DNA of 64,000 nucleotides from Clostridium culturomicium (GCF_000821305.1 NZ_CCXK01000016.1:485033-549032); one strand, 5' to 3'. Shown: positions 8,631-18,218, counted from the stretch's first letter. The notes: a model not told the origin generated them from the sequence alone. Numbers and translations are program-made.

Positions 8631-9989
8631 TTAATCATAAGTTCTACCTTTATATTTTTCATCTTTGAATAAAAATCTACTAAAGCAGGTTATACAAATA
8701 AACATAATAACAATCACAATCATATTTGCATTATATAAAAAATCAAAGAATCCGCCTTGTGTTGTATTCGCTAACTCACTAGTAAAAACGCCCAATAACG
8801 CAACATTCAAAGCAGTTTTTTTTAGCTTTCTTGTAAACAGCCATAAAATCAAACCAAATAAAAGTGCTACGTAAACAATGCTAATAACTACTCCAATAGA
8901 ACCATAATTTGCATAAGCCTCACCTATAAATAAGGCATTCATAACTCCTGCAATACCATCATATACACTACGTGATCCATAAAAGGACATGATTATTTTA
9001 GCTGACCTGACACTTGTCATAGTTGAACCAACAATTCCCAATATTGAGCCTGCAAAGCTTCTTCCCATTAAATATGGAAAGGACTCTGGGAAAAAATCAA
9101 AATGATATATTAAAGTTCCAGCTTGTGTAAATAAAGTTCTTCCTATAGGACCGTTATATAGTGATATCTCCATGTTAGCTCCCATAACTCCATATAATGA
9201 AAAAATTAATATGGCAAATGAAGCTATTATTCCATAAAAATAAAGCCTATTTATTCCATTGTTTAAAATTATGAATAAGATAACCAGCGTAAATAAATAA
9301 AATATAACTGGTGTTTTAGCAAAATTATAGGTTTTGATAAATATTGACGAGGTGAATAAAACGGCAAATAGTAAAAACCAACTTACTTTTTTTGTAGTAC
9401 AAGAATAAGTAAATGCTATATATGATAAAACAGGTATCAGCGAAAGTACTAATATATTTTTAATATATTGATTTATGATTGTAACCTGTGCAACCTTTAT
9501 TCTTTCTGTTTTAAAGTTAAACCCATTTTCAGCAAATAATATTTTAAACAACGGTATATATCCGATTTTTATAAAAAGCAATATCATTAATGATATACAA
9601 ACTGCTGAAATAGCAACTACAATAAAAAAAACTGCTTTTTCATTGTAAGTTTCTGTATCCTTAGCTAAATACTCATCATATATAGTATTCATATCCACTT
9701 TGAGAATTTTATATACAAGCATTATGACTAAGGGGAATAAAATAGCAGTTAACAAAACATAATAATAAGTTCTGTCAATTGAAGCTTCATTAATAACATA
9801 TTTAAGGGTATAATGACCTCTATCCCCTAAATACATCAGACTTACTCCAATATATGTCTGCAACAAAAATAAGTAATATGTATATGAAATCAAATTCAAT
9901 TTTCTAACATTTAGTGTGCCTGATGCCTTTTTAAACAAATAAGTACTCACCGTTAATCCCATGGCAACTATTATTATTTTAAGAATCAT
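8631..9989 (-). CDS. O-antigen/oligosaccharide repeat unit polymerase (Wzy-type)
   Basis: A 452-residue polytopic membrane protein with about 11-12 hydrophobic helices and a longer extracytoplasmic loop between the later helices (around residues 265-350). No soluble catalytic motif is visible, as usual for Wzy proteins. It should polymerise lipid-linked repeats on the outer face of the membrane after flipping. Position beside a Wzx-type flippase and an initiating transferase supports the call more than sequence, which diverges fast in this family. AAGGATG precedes the ATG. Confidence 0.75.
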   Translation of the reverse strand: MILKIIIVAMGLTVSTYLFKKASGTLNVRKLNLISYTYYLFLLQTYIGVSLMYLGDRGHYTLKYVINEASIDRTYYYVLLTAILFPLVIMLVYKILKVDMNTIYDEYLAKDTETYNEKAVFFIVVAISAVCISLMILLFIKIGYIPLFKILFAENGFNFKTERIKVAQVTIINQYIKNILVLSLIPVLSYIAFTYSCTTKKVSWFLLFAVLFTSSIFIKTYNFAKTPVIFYLFTLVILFIILNNGINRLYFYGIIASFAILIFSLYGVMGANMEISLYNGPIGRTLFTQAGTLIYHFDFFPESFPYLMGRSFAGSILGIVGSTMTSVRSAKIIMSFYGSRSVYDGIAGVMNALFIGEAYANYGSIGVVISIVYVALLFGLILWLFTRKLKKTALNVALLGVFTSELANTTQGGFFDFLYNANMIVIVIMFICITCFSRFLFKDEKYKGRTYD

Positions 9990-10003
9990 TATTACTTCAT
10001 CCT

Positions 10004-11101
10004 TTACTTTTGGTCATTATATAGTGCATTCACAAAAAACTCTTTTGTTACTATATCAGCATTTTTAAATCTGGTTTTCATTTCTCTTATTGGTTCTCTA
10101 TCTACATCATCATCTAAATAAACCTCATTAAGATTAGGCAAAGATGCTAAAACCCCTATATCCTTTACTTTAGTAAATCTGATACTTACCTTTTCTAAGG
10201 CTGAAATACCTTGAAGAAGGTTTATATCACTTATATCGTTATTAGATATGTTGATGCTTTTCAAACCAGAATTATTCTTTACAAACTCTAAATTATTGAT
10301 GTTATTATGAGCTAGTTCCAATACTTGCAAATTTTTCAGGTTCTCTAAGGAACTTATAATTCCGATTCCATTGTTGTTAGCTTTTAATTCTATTAAATTT
10401 GTCAATCTTTCAATACCTGTTAAATCTACAATACTGTTATTAGAAATATCTAAAGTAACCAAACTGCTTATCTGTATTACATCTTGAACAGTATTAATTC
10501 TATTATTATTTATACTTAATAAATTAAGGTTCTTTAAATCTATTAACGGCTTAATATCACTGATATTATTTCTTGTTAAATCTAAAAAAGTGAGGCCTGT
10601 AATAGATCTTATAAAAGAAATATTATTAATATTATTTTTCGATAAATCCAAATATGTAAGATTTGTTAGATTTCCAACCACACTGGCATCCACTAAATCA
10701 CAGTCACTTAAATATAATTCTTTTAAATATCTTAAATTACTTATTACTGTTAGATCTTTTATTTTATTCCCTGAAAGATTCAAGCTAACTAACGAATAAA
10801 AATATTGTATTCCATCAATACTTTCAATCCCCTTATTAGCTAAATTAATTGCTGTTATATTTTCCACATCCACATCATAAATTTCTCCCCAGGACTTGTT
10901 AATTTTCTTCCTTATGGCTTTTTCAAAATTCTTATCTCTAAATTCTATTACAGAAGCATTATTATATCCTTCACTTCTGCTATTTTGCTGGACTATCCAT
11001 GTAACACCCCCAAAAACTATAATGACTGATAAAACTAATAAAGAAATTATTATTATATTTCCATACTTTCTATCTTTAAAGTCTTCCCAATATTTTTTCA
11101 T
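10004..11101 (-). CDS. Membrane-anchored leucine-rich-repeat protein inside the polysaccharide operon
   Basis: A 365-residue protein with a short cytoplasmic N-terminus, one transmembrane helix (about 14-37) and an ectodomain built from roughly a dozen 22-residue internalin/SDS22-like repeats (about 80-330), with recurring L..L.L..N.I.D/N consensus. A small pre-LRR segment (about 50-80) resembles the FRDKNFEKAIR cap that often precedes such repeats. There is no LPXTG or other wall anchor, so it should stay tethered in the membrane and face outward. It sits between the flippase and polymerase genes with 10-15 nt spacing and GGAGG 4 nt before the ATG. Such a protein is not a standard component of Wzx/Wzy systems. 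A scaffold or polysaccharide-handling role is guesswork. Confidence 0.85.
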   Translation of the reverse strand: MKKYWEDFKDRKYGNIIIISLLVLSVIIVFGGVTWIVQQNSRSEGYNNASVIEFRDKNFEKAIRKKINKSWGEIYDVDVENITAINLANKGIESIDGIQYFYSLVSLNLSGNKIKDLTVISNLRYLKELYLSDCDLVDASVVGNLTNLTYLDLSKNNINNISFIRSITGLTFLDLTRNNISDIKPLIDLKNLNLLSINNNRINTVQDVIQISSLVTLDISNNSIVDLTGIERLTNLIELKANNNGIGIISSLENLKNLQVLELAHNNINNLEFVKNNSGLKSINISNNDISDINLLQGISALEKVSIRFTKVKDIGVLASLPNLNEVYLDDDVDREPIREMKTRFKNADIVTKEFFVNALYNDQK

Positions 11102-11111
11102 AAGACCTCCA

Positions 11112-12404
11112 TTATCTTCTCAAAAGTTTCCTTACCGTAGAACAAATAATTTCTCTTTCATTCTTATTAAGTAAAAACAATCCTTCAAAAGTAAATTTTT
11201 CTCTTTTTATAAATATAATCACATAGGATATGCCATAAACCGTATAGGATACACTAGAAGCAATAGCTGCACCAACAATCCCTACAATAGGAATTAAAAT
11301 CCAATTCATTGATATATTTACCATGAATACTAAAAAAGTTATGTACAAATGAACTTTAGGTTCTCCAGAACTTTGAAAGTATGATGATGAAATCTTTCCT
11401 ATTGATGCAAACAAAATTCCAATAAATAGAACAATTGTTGGCAATACAGCTCCAGAATAAGACTCCCCATAAATATATGGAATTAAGGCTGTGCAGATTA
11501 TTCCTGCAATCATTAAAATAAAGGTTACATAAAAAGTTACCTTTATAGTTCCACTTGTAAGCCTTTTTCTTTCCTCTGGGCTATCATTGCTCATATTGTA
11601 TAACCTTCCAAGAATTGCGCCCGCCACACTTCCTGGAATTAAGAAAAGTAATTCAGCTAAAGAAACAGCTACGGTATAAACTCCTAATTGGGCTTCTCCC
11701 AGCATAAATTTTATAAAAAATTGATCTATTTTATAATTCATAAATATAAACAAAGTAGCTAAATATATAGTCATTCCAAATTTGAATTCTCTTTTTAACA
11801 AATCACTATTTAAAACGTACTTAAAATTCCCCTTCAAATTTCTCCTCATAGAAACTGTATTAAAAATTAAAGGAAAAGCTAAAACCAATAAATATGTATA
11901 AACAGTTAAAGTAGAGGTAATCCATAAAATAAATATTATAAATAACTTAATCAGATTTGAAGTTAAGTTAATTCTATTTACTTCAATGATTCTTTCATTA
12001 GCAATATAAAATGTAGATAAGAATTCCATAATCATTGTAAAAGTTAAAGTAAAAATACCAAGAAAAATCATAAAATAATCATATTCTTTAAATATTAAAC
12101 CAAAATGTCTTCCTAACAGAATAATTAAAGAAATAATACTACACATAGTTATTGTGTAAGAAAAATTACTATGAAATACTTCCTCACTATCATATTCAGT
12201 TTTTTTACTAAAGTACGGGGTTGCATATGTTATTCCAAAATGACCATACTGCCCTATTGTTGTAAAAAACAATAGGAAGTATGCTGCCACCCCCTTACCT
12301 TCAGGTCCCAGTACTCTAGATACTATAATACTAACTACAAAAGCTAATGCTGATGTAATTATTTGTGTAACAAAGTTACTAGCTATATTTTTTTTATATC
12401 CCAC
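11112..12404 (-). CDS. Polysaccharide flippase, Wzx/PST (MOP superfamily)
   Basis: A 430-residue membrane protein with about 12 hydrophobic helices. The opening NFVTQIITSALAFVVSIIVSR and the following RVLGPEGKGVAAYF are typical of Polysacc_synt/MATE-like flippases. It is expected to move undecaprenyl-linked repeat units across the membrane for the neighbouring polymerase. The start is GTG with AGAGG about 10 nt upstream, a somewhat long spacing; no better start is visible. It sits 16 nt downstream of the oxidoreductase gene. Confidence 0.88.
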   Translation of the reverse strand: MGYKKNIASNFVTQIITSALAFVVSIIVSRVLGPEGKGVAAYFLLFFTTIGQYGHFGITYATPYFSKKTEYDSEEVFHSNFSYTITMCSIISLIILLGRHFGLIFKEYDYFMIFLGIFTLTFTMIMEFLSTFYIANERIIEVNRINLTSNLIKLFIIFILWITSTLTVYTYLLVLAFPLIFNTVSMRRNLKGNFKYVLNSDLLKREFKFGMTIYLATLFIFMNYKIDQFFIKFMLGEAQLGVYTVAVSLAELLFLIPGSVAGAILGRLYNMSNDSPEERKRLTSGTIKVTFYVTFILMIAGIICTALIPYIYGESYSGAVLPTIVLFIGILFASIGKISSSYFQSSGEPKVHLYITFLVFMVNISMNWILIPIVGIVGAAIASSVSYTVYGISYVIIFIKREKFTFEGLFLLNKNEREIICSTVRKLLRR

Positions 12405-12420
12405 CCTGTAGGTACCTCTC

Positions 12421-13521
12421 TTACTTATTCATTAATTTCTTCATTTCCTTAGTTGAAAATTCTCCCATTGGGAATTTCACTGGCATTCCTGTTGCAGAGG
12501 ACTTATATGCTGCAAGAATAATTTGAAGTGGTTTTATTCCTTCTTCTCCACTTATTAGTGGCTCCCTGTCATTAATTATTGAATCCACTAAATCCTTAAA
12601 TAACAATGTATGTCCTGAGCCATATACATTAGACGGATTATCATCTTGAGCTGCAAGAACCTCTTCTTCACTTTCTGATGAACCTTCAACTCTCCAGGTT
12701 TCAATCTTATTAACTGCTATTCCACCGATGCATATTGCAGCCTTTTCTCCAAAAATACTCAAGGTTTCTTCTAAATTCTTCGGATAAACACATGCACTTC
12801 CCTCAACTATTCCCACTGCTCCATTTTTAAACCTTATGATAATTGCTCCAAAGTCTTCCCCTTCAATTTTTCTAAGAAATGTTCCACATTGAGCATATAC
12901 AGTATCAACCTCTGAATTCATCATCCACTGTAATAAATCAATATTATGAATGCATTGATTCATTAATGTGCCTCCATCTAATTCGTAAGTGCCTCTCCAT
13001 GGTGCCTGTTCATAATACCCCATATTCCTGTTCCAAAGTATTCTTGCAGTTCCATTCACCATTTTCCCAAAGCTTCCAACTTCTACTTCTTTTCTTAATC
13101 TTTGAACAGCCTTGTTAAATCTGTTTTGATGAGCTATACAAAGCTTAACACCATTTTTCTTTGCACTATCAATCATAGCTTCTGCATCACTTATTGATAG
13201 CGCCATAGGCTTTTCAACAACTACATTAATTCCTTTATTCATGCAATTTATTGATATTTCTGGATGATATCCACTTTCTGTAGCAATATAAGCGATATCA
13301 ATCTGCTCCTTCTCAAGCATCTCCATATAATCCCTATATATACTGACACTATGATCTTCATTAATCTTCTCAAGATATTCCTTTTTCTTTGCAATAGCTT
13401 TATCCTCAACAGGATCACATACTGCAGCCAGCTTTAAAAATTCCTTATTATTTACAATGGCCTCAATGCCTTTATATGAAATTCTTCCACATCCAATTAC
13501 TGCTACCTTAAATATTTTCAT
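12421..13521 (-). CDS. Gfo/Idh/MocA-family nucleotide-sugar 3-dehydrogenase (WlbA/WbpB-like)
   Basis: NAD-dependent oxidoreductase of 366 aa: Rossmann fold with VIGCGRIS near residues 8-15, the family lysine in VVEKPMAL (about 99-105), and a C-terminal alpha/beta domain with MNQCIHNIDLLQWM carrying the usual His-Asp pair. In the WlbA/WbpB role it oxidises C3 of UDP-GlcNAcA to give the 3-keto sugar used by a WbpE-type aminotransferase. That role is inferred from the adjacent wbpA- and wbpE-like genes. AGGAGG lies 7 nt before the ATG. A 95-nt gap with a strong inverted repeat separates it from wbpA. Confidence 0.85.
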   Translation of the reverse strand: MKIFKVAVIGCGRISYKGIEAIVNNKEFLKLAAVCDPVEDKAIAKKKEYLEKINEDHSVSIYRDYMEMLEKEQIDIAYIATESGYHPEISINCMNKGINVVVEKPMALSISDAEAMIDSAKKNGVKLCIAHQNRFNKAVQRLRKEVEVGSFGKMVNGTARILWNRNMGYYEQAPWRGTYELDGGTLMNQCIHNIDLLQWMMNSEVDTVYAQCGTFLRKIEGEDFGAIIIRFKNGAVGIVEGSACVYPKNLEETLSIFGEKAAICIGGIAVNKIETWRVEGSSESEEEVLAAQDDNPSNVYGSGHTLLFKDLVDSIINDREPLISGEEGIKPLQIILAAYKSSATGMPVKFPMGEFSTKEMKKLMNK

Positions 13522-13571
13522 TGTCCATCCTCCTAATAAGTTTAGATAAGTTTTTAGTTGTAATAATATTT

Positions 13572-13609
13572 AGATACAGTACATAAGGAACCTCTTATGT
13601 ACTGTATCT
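13572..13609 (-). terminator. Perfect 16-bp inverted repeat between wbpA-like and wlbA-like genes
   Basis: Positions 13572-13587 pair perfectly with 13594-13609 around a 6-nt loop. The minus-strand sequence after it is AT-rich (TAAATATTATT) but lacks a clean T run, so it may be a weak or partial terminator, an mRNA processing/stability hairpin, or an operator within the operon. Confidence 0.5.
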
Positions 13610-13616
13610 ACTCACA

Positions 13617-14933
13617 CTAAAGTTTATTAATCTTTTCCCTATTATTCCTAACATTTTTTGTTGCATTTCTGGTGTCATAAAGTAATTTAGCCTTTTCAAC
13701 AATAATTTCGTAATCATAACAGCTATGGTCCGTTGTTATGAGCACTATATCCGTATCATCAATCACCTTTTCCCAATCCACAGAAACATACTCCACATTT
13801 TTATGCTTAAAACTAGGTATATATGGATCGTTTACAATTATTTCTGCACCATTTTTCTCTAAAAGATCTAACACCTTTAAGGTTGGTGATTCCCTCATAT
13901 CATCAATATCCTTTTTATATGCTACTCCCAATACAAGTACTTTAGCTCCATTTAATGCTTTTTTATGGCTATTAAGAAGCTTCATAACATTCTCTATAAC
14001 AAAATTAGGCATAGAATCATTTATAATACCTGAGGTTTCAATTAATGTTGTATGATAATCATATTCTCTTGCCTTCCACTCCAAATAAAATGGATCTAAA
14101 GGAATACAATGTCCACCAATTCCTGGTCCTGGATAGAATGGCATAAAGCCATAAGGTTTAGTTTTTGCTGCATCAATAACTTCCCAGACATCAATCCCCA
14201 TTCTGTTGCATAAAATTGCCATCTCATTTGCTAGGGCAATATTAATATTTCTAAAGGTATTCTCAAGAATTTTCTCCATCTCTGCAACCGCTGGTGAAGA
14301 AACTTCCATAATGTCCCCTTCTAAAACACTTCTATAAAGCATTCCTGCAACTTCAGTACATTCCGGAGTACACCCTCCAACTACCTTAGGTGTGTTTTTT
14401 GTATTATAAAGCTTGTTGCCTGGATCAACTCTTTCTGGTGAAAAGGCTAAAAAGAAATCTTCACCACATTTTAAGCCGCTTTCTTCTAATATTGTTTTAA
14501 TTACCTCTTCAGTTGTTCCTGGGTATGTTGTGCTCTCTAAAACAACAAGCATTCCCTTTCTTAAAAAATTAGATACATCTCTTGTAGACTTTATTACATA
14601 AGATAAATCTGGTTGTTTATACACATCTAAAGGAGTTGGTACCGCAATACAAACAGTATCTACTTCTCCTATAAAGCTAAAGTCTGTAGTAGCTTTCAAT
14701 TTTCCTGATTCAACCAGACTTTTTAAATCATCTGTAACTACATCTCCTATATAATTTTCACCTCTATTGACCATTTCAACTTTTTTATCTTGAACATCAA
14801 ACCCGATTACCTCATAACCAGCTTTAGCTTTTTCTACAGCAAGAGGTAGTCCCACGTATCCTAATCCAACCACTCCCAACTTAGCCGTTTTATTCTTTAA
14901 CTTTAATATCAATTTTTCTTTTAATTGACCCAT
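13617..14933 (-). CDS. wbpA: UDP-GlcNAc 6-dehydrogenase (WbpA-like nucleotide-sugar dehydrogenase)
   Basis: UDP-sugar dehydrogenase family, 438-439 aa. It performs the double NAD-dependent oxidation of C6 to a uronic acid. Seen: NAD-binding GLGYVGLPLA at 24-33, VPTPL around 100, LESTTYPGTTEE near 133-144, FSPER..DPGN near 166-174, and the catalytic Cys277 in GPGIGGHCIP. The pattern TKPYGF..FYPGPG and ..PFYLEWKAREY matches WbpA as I recall it, rather than UDP-glucose dehydrogenase. Two adjacent ATGs exist (14936 and 14933); the second has the better spacing (6 nt) from GGAGG. Substrate is inferred from these motifs and from the wbpE, wlbA and wbpI neighbours. Confidence 0.88.
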   Translation of the reverse strand: MGQLKEKLILKLKNKTAKLGVVGLGYVGLPLAVEKAKAGYEVIGFDVQDKKVEMVNRGENYIGDVVTDDLKSLVESGKLKATTDFSFIGEVDTVCIAVPTPLDVYKQPDLSYVIKSTRDVSNFLRKGMLVVLESTTYPGTTEEVIKTILEESGLKCGEDFFLAFSPERVDPGNKLYNTKNTPKVVGGCTPECTEVAGMLYRSVLEGDIMEVSSPAVAEMEKILENTFRNINIALANEMAILCNRMGIDVWEVIDAAKTKPYGFMPFYPGPGIGGHCIPLDPFYLEWKAREYDYHTTLIETSGIINDSMPNFVIENVMKLLNSHKKALNGAKVLVLGVAYKKDIDDMRESPTLKVLDLLEKNGAEIIVNDPYIPSFKHKNVEYVSVDWEKVIDDTDIVLITTDHSCYDYEIIVEKAKLLYDTRNATKNVRNNREKINKL

Positions 14934-14988
14934 CATTTTCCTCCAAACTCCATCTTTATCAAGGCTTTTCTATTTAATTTAGATATTA

Positions 14989-16092
14989 TCATCTATTAAA
15001 AAATTCTTTAATTTTATCCACTACATATTCTTGCTTTTCTAATTCTATTTCTGGGTATAATGGAAGCGCAAAAGTTTTTTTACATGCATCTTCCGCAACT
15101 GGTAAATCCCCTTCCCTATAACCAAGATATTCATAAACCTGCTGTAAGTGAACTGGTAAAGGATAATATACTCCTGTAAAAATTCCATTTTCCTTTAAAA
15201 ATGCTATTATTTCATCTCTTCTATAGGATTGCACTACATACATGTGATATATGTGTTTATTCCCACTTAATTCCGTTGGAGTTACAAGTTTAGAACCACT
15301 TATCAAATCATTATATATTTTAGCCTTAATATTTCTTGCTTCATTCCACTGATTAATATATTTAAACTTAACATTTAAAATCGCGGCCTGTAGTTCATCC
15401 AATCTGCTGTTATGACCAATTGCAACATAGGTATATTTTTCTTTTGCTCCATGGGCTCTTAACAACCTTACTCTTTCCGCTAATTCATCATTATTTGTAA
15501 CAACCATTCCTCCATCTCCATATCCTCCTAAATTCTTAGTTGGGAAAAAAGAATAAGTTCCTATGTCTCCTATTGACCCTGCACGTCTTCCTTTATACTC
15601 TGCACCAATAGCTTGAGCACAATCTTCAATTACAAATAAATTATATTTACGAGCTATATCCATTATCTTATCCATATCACACATTTGACCAAATATATGA
15701 ACTGGAATAATAGCTTTTGTTCTCTCTGTAATGCATTTTTCTATTTCCTCTGGATTAATGCATAAGGAATCTGGTAAGATATCTGCAAAAACAGGGGTTG
15801 CTCCAAGCACAGAAGTGGTTTCTGCAGATGCAAAAAAAGTAAAAGGTGTAGTTATAACCTCATCTCCTGGTTGTATTCCAATAGCTTCTAAAGCAAGTAA
15901 TAATGCATCCGTTCCATTGGCAACACCAATTCCATGCTTCACACCTGTATACTCAGCTATACTATTTTCTAATTTCTTTACATTTGGTCCTAAAATATAT
16001 ACTGATGAATCCAACACCTGATGTATTGCATTATCTATTTCTTCCTTAATTGTTTTATATTGAGCTTGCAAATCTAATAAATTAATTTTCAT
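14989..16092 (-). CDS. wbpE: DegT-family UDP-3-keto-GlcNAcA aminotransferase (WbpE-like)
   Basis: PLP-dependent sugar aminotransferase, 367 aa. The PLP lysine is Lys186 in SFFPTKNLGGYGDGGM; VIEDCAQAIGA (about 154-164) supplies the Asp facing the PLP ring; VANGTDAL near 58-65 binds phosphate. The close likeness to WbpE (NGTDAL, YILGP, GYGDGG) with the WbpA- and WlbA-like genes downstream suggests it makes UDP-GlcNAc3NA. The ATG at 16092 is preferred over a GTG at 16101 that overlaps the AGGAG ribosome binding site. The acetyltransferase WbpD that should act next is not found in the window. Confidence 0.88.
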   Translation of the reverse strand: MKINLLDLQAQYKTIKEEIDNAIHQVLDSSVYILGPNVKKLENSIAEYTGVKHGIGVANGTDALLLALEAIGIQPGDEVITTPFTFFASAETTSVLGATPVFADILPDSLCINPEEIEKCITERTKAIIPVHIFGQMCDMDKIMDIARKYNLFVIEDCAQAIGAEYKGRRAGSIGDIGTYSFFPTKNLGGYGDGGMVVTNNDELAERVRLLRAHGAKEKYTYVAIGHNSRLDELQAAILNVKFKYINQWNEARNIKAKIYNDLISGSKLVTPTELSGNKHIYHMYVVQSYRRDEIIAFLKENGIFTGVYYPLPVHLQQVYEYLGYREGDLPVAEDACKKTFALPLYPEIELEKQEYVVDKIKEFFNR

Positions 16093-16127
16093 TTCCTTCA
16101 CTCCTATCTATAAGCTGGTATATGAAT

Positions 16128-17972
16128 TTAGTAACATTTATTTCTTACATATGTAGGTACCTTCTCTTGAATCAATTTTATAAGTTCTTCTCTTGACATA
16201 TTATCAACATTCATAAATTCCTTAATTGCCTCTTCGATAAATTCAATATTGGCATCCTTTGGTTTTTCAACAAAAATTTTATTGTGGTCCGTAGTTGTTA
16301 ATCCAGCCTCATCAATCAGCAGTTCCTCATATAGTTTTTCACCTGGCCTTAGCCCAATAAATTCAATTTTTATATCTTTATCTGGCTTAAATCCCGATAA
16401 AGTAATTAAATCCCTGGCTAATTCAACCATCTTAACAGGCTTCCCCATATCTAGGACAAAAATCTCTCCACCTTCAGCAAATCCTCCTGCTTGAATCACT
16501 AACTGTGCAGCTTCTTGAATTGTCATAAAAAATCTAGTTATTTCAGGATGCGTTACAGTGACAGGTCCGCCTTTCTCAATTTGCTTTTTAAATAATGGTA
16601 TTACTGAACCATTACTCCCCAATACATTTCCAAATCTCACAGCTACATAATCTGTTTCACTAACTTCATTAATCGCTTGAATTATAAGTTCACAAAATCT
16701 TTTAGTTGCCCCCATTATGTTTGTAGGATTCACAGCTTTATCCGTACTAATAAGTACGAATTTATCCACCCTGTATTTATTAGCACACATTGCAACATTA
16801 TATGTCCCTAGAATATTATTCTTTATTGCATCCCCCACATTACTTTCCATTAAAGGAACGTGCTTATGTGCGGCAGCATGAAATACTACATCCGGTCTAT
16901 GTTCCTTAAAAATTTGATTTATCCTCGCTTTATCTCTCACCGATGCAATTATTACTTGTTTATCTATATGTGGATAATTTCTATTGAATTCCATCTCTAA
17001 ATCATATGCATTATTTTCATATATATCTAATATTAATATCTTTTTAGGTTCAAACTTTGCAATCTGCCTCGCAATTTCTGAACCAATACTTCCCCCTCCA
17101 CCAGTTACAAGAATATTTTTACCTTTTATATATTTATCTATATTCTTCGAATCTAACTTAATGGATTCCCTTCCTAATAAATCATTTATATCTATATCTC
17201 TCATTTTATTAACTGCAATTTCATCATCCGCAATTTTATAAATGCCAGGCATAGTTTTTATATTTTTTGTTACCTGCTTACATATGTTTAATATTTCACT
17301 CTTCGTGACCTTATCTACCGATGGCATTGCAAGCATAATTTCATCTACACGATTAGTTCTACACACTTGAATAATTAAGTCTCTATTACCTAGTATTTTA
17401 ATTCCATGAATTGTCTTTCCAATTTTCTTTTCATTATCATCTATGAGTCCGACAATTTTATAATTTAAGCCTGCTTTATTTTTTATCTCTTTAATCAAAA
17501 TTGCAGCAGCGTCTCCAGCTCCAATGATTAAAAGATTCTTTTTCCTTCTTACCGCCTTCTCTCCAATATTACTGCCTTCAATAATTCTGAAAAAAAATCT
17601 GACACCGCCTAAGCTGATAACACTAAGCAGCCAAAATATAATATGAACAGTTAATGGAAACCTAAAAAATTGATATTTTAATAAGGTATGGGTAATAACA
17701 TATCCATACATAATAAATACAATATTGGTAGCAGTCATAGAAAAAATAATTGATAATAACTCTTCAATTGATGCATACTTCCAAATATTGCTGTAAAGCT
17801 TAAAAAGCATATTAAAAAATATAGTAAAAATCATTACAGGTATTACCGAAACCTTAAAAAATTCGATATACCCCGGTGGCACCCTGAAATCAAACCTCAA
17901 TAGCATGGCTATATATAAGCTTATCAATATGAGTATCATATCAATAAATATAATTCTTTTATCTTTTTCCAC
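16128..17972 (-). CDS. Membrane-bound UDP-GlcNAc 4,6-dehydratase (WbpM/PglF/CapD-like)
   Basis: A long-form nucleoside-diphosphate sugar dehydratase, 614 aa. Seen in order: four N-terminal TM helices (about 7-130), a first Rossmann-like domain with LLIIGAGDAA (147-156), and the catalytic SDR domain with VTGGGGSIGSE (289-299). The active-site Thr-Asp-Lys segment STDKAV (409-414) is followed by Met420 and Lys424 in NIMGATKR. Met in place of the usual SDR Tyr is the hallmark of this dehydratase group. It converts UDP-GlcNAc to the 4-keto-6-deoxy sugar. It is the first gene of the leftward cluster. The start is GTG with AGGAAGTG upstream. Confidence 0.9.
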   Translation of the reverse strand: MEKDKRIIFIDMILILISLYIAMLLRFDFRVPPGYIEFFKVSVIPVMIFTIFFNMLFKLYSNIWKYASIEELLSIIFSMTATNIVFIMYGYVITHTLLKYQFFRFPLTVHIIFWLLSVISLGGVRFFFRIIEGSNIGEKAVRRKKNLLIIGAGDAAAILIKEIKNKAGLNYKIVGLIDDNEKKIGKTIHGIKILGNRDLIIQVCRTNRVDEIMLAMPSVDKVTKSEILNICKQVTKNIKTMPGIYKIADDEIAVNKMRDIDINDLLGRESIKLDSKNIDKYIKGKNILVTGGGGSIGSEIARQIAKFEPKKILILDIYENNAYDLEMEFNRNYPHIDKQVIIASVRDKARINQIFKEHRPDVVFHAAAHKHVPLMESNVGDAIKNNILGTYNVAMCANKYRVDKFVLISTDKAVNPTNIMGATKRFCELIIQAINEVSETDYVAVRFGNVLGSNGSVIPLFKKQIEKGGPVTVTHPEITRFFMTIQEAAQLVIQAGGFAEGGEIFVLDMGKPVKMVELARDLITLSGFKPDKDIKIEFIGLRPGEKLYEELLIDEAGLTTTDHNKIFVEKPKDANIEFIEEAIKEFMNVDNMSREELIKLIQEKVPTYVRNKCY

Positions 17973-18004
17973 AACTTCACTTCCTATAATCTAATATAGA
18001 GAAT

Positions 18005-18032
18005 ATAGTAAGTATCTTTAACATATTCTCAA
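18005..18032 (-). promoter_or_regulatory. Candidate promoter of the polysaccharide operon
   Basis: Minus-strand TTGAGA (18027-18032) and TACTAT (18005-18010) are spaced 16 nt, about 30 nt upstream of the dehydratase GTG. A plausible housekeeping-sigma promoter, but the match is modest in this AT-rich stretch. Confidence 0.3.
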
Positions 18033-18218
18033 ACTAATCCATTTATTAGTAATTTTTAACCTTTATTTATATATTTATTCAGAACAATAACCACGTGTTC
18101 TTTTATTTATATTTCTCCTATGAAGATGTTAGTTTACGCACTTTTATTCCTACTTTTTGCAATGCATTTATTACCTTATACCATTTTTAAGTATTTTATA
18201 CTAAAAATTAAGTTGTAA

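Noticed and set aside
15731..16021. Long + strand frames opposite the polysaccharide and housekeeping genes (this and many others)
   Set aside because: They are mirror frames of well-supported genes, with no ribosome binding sites, and their protein sequences resemble no family.
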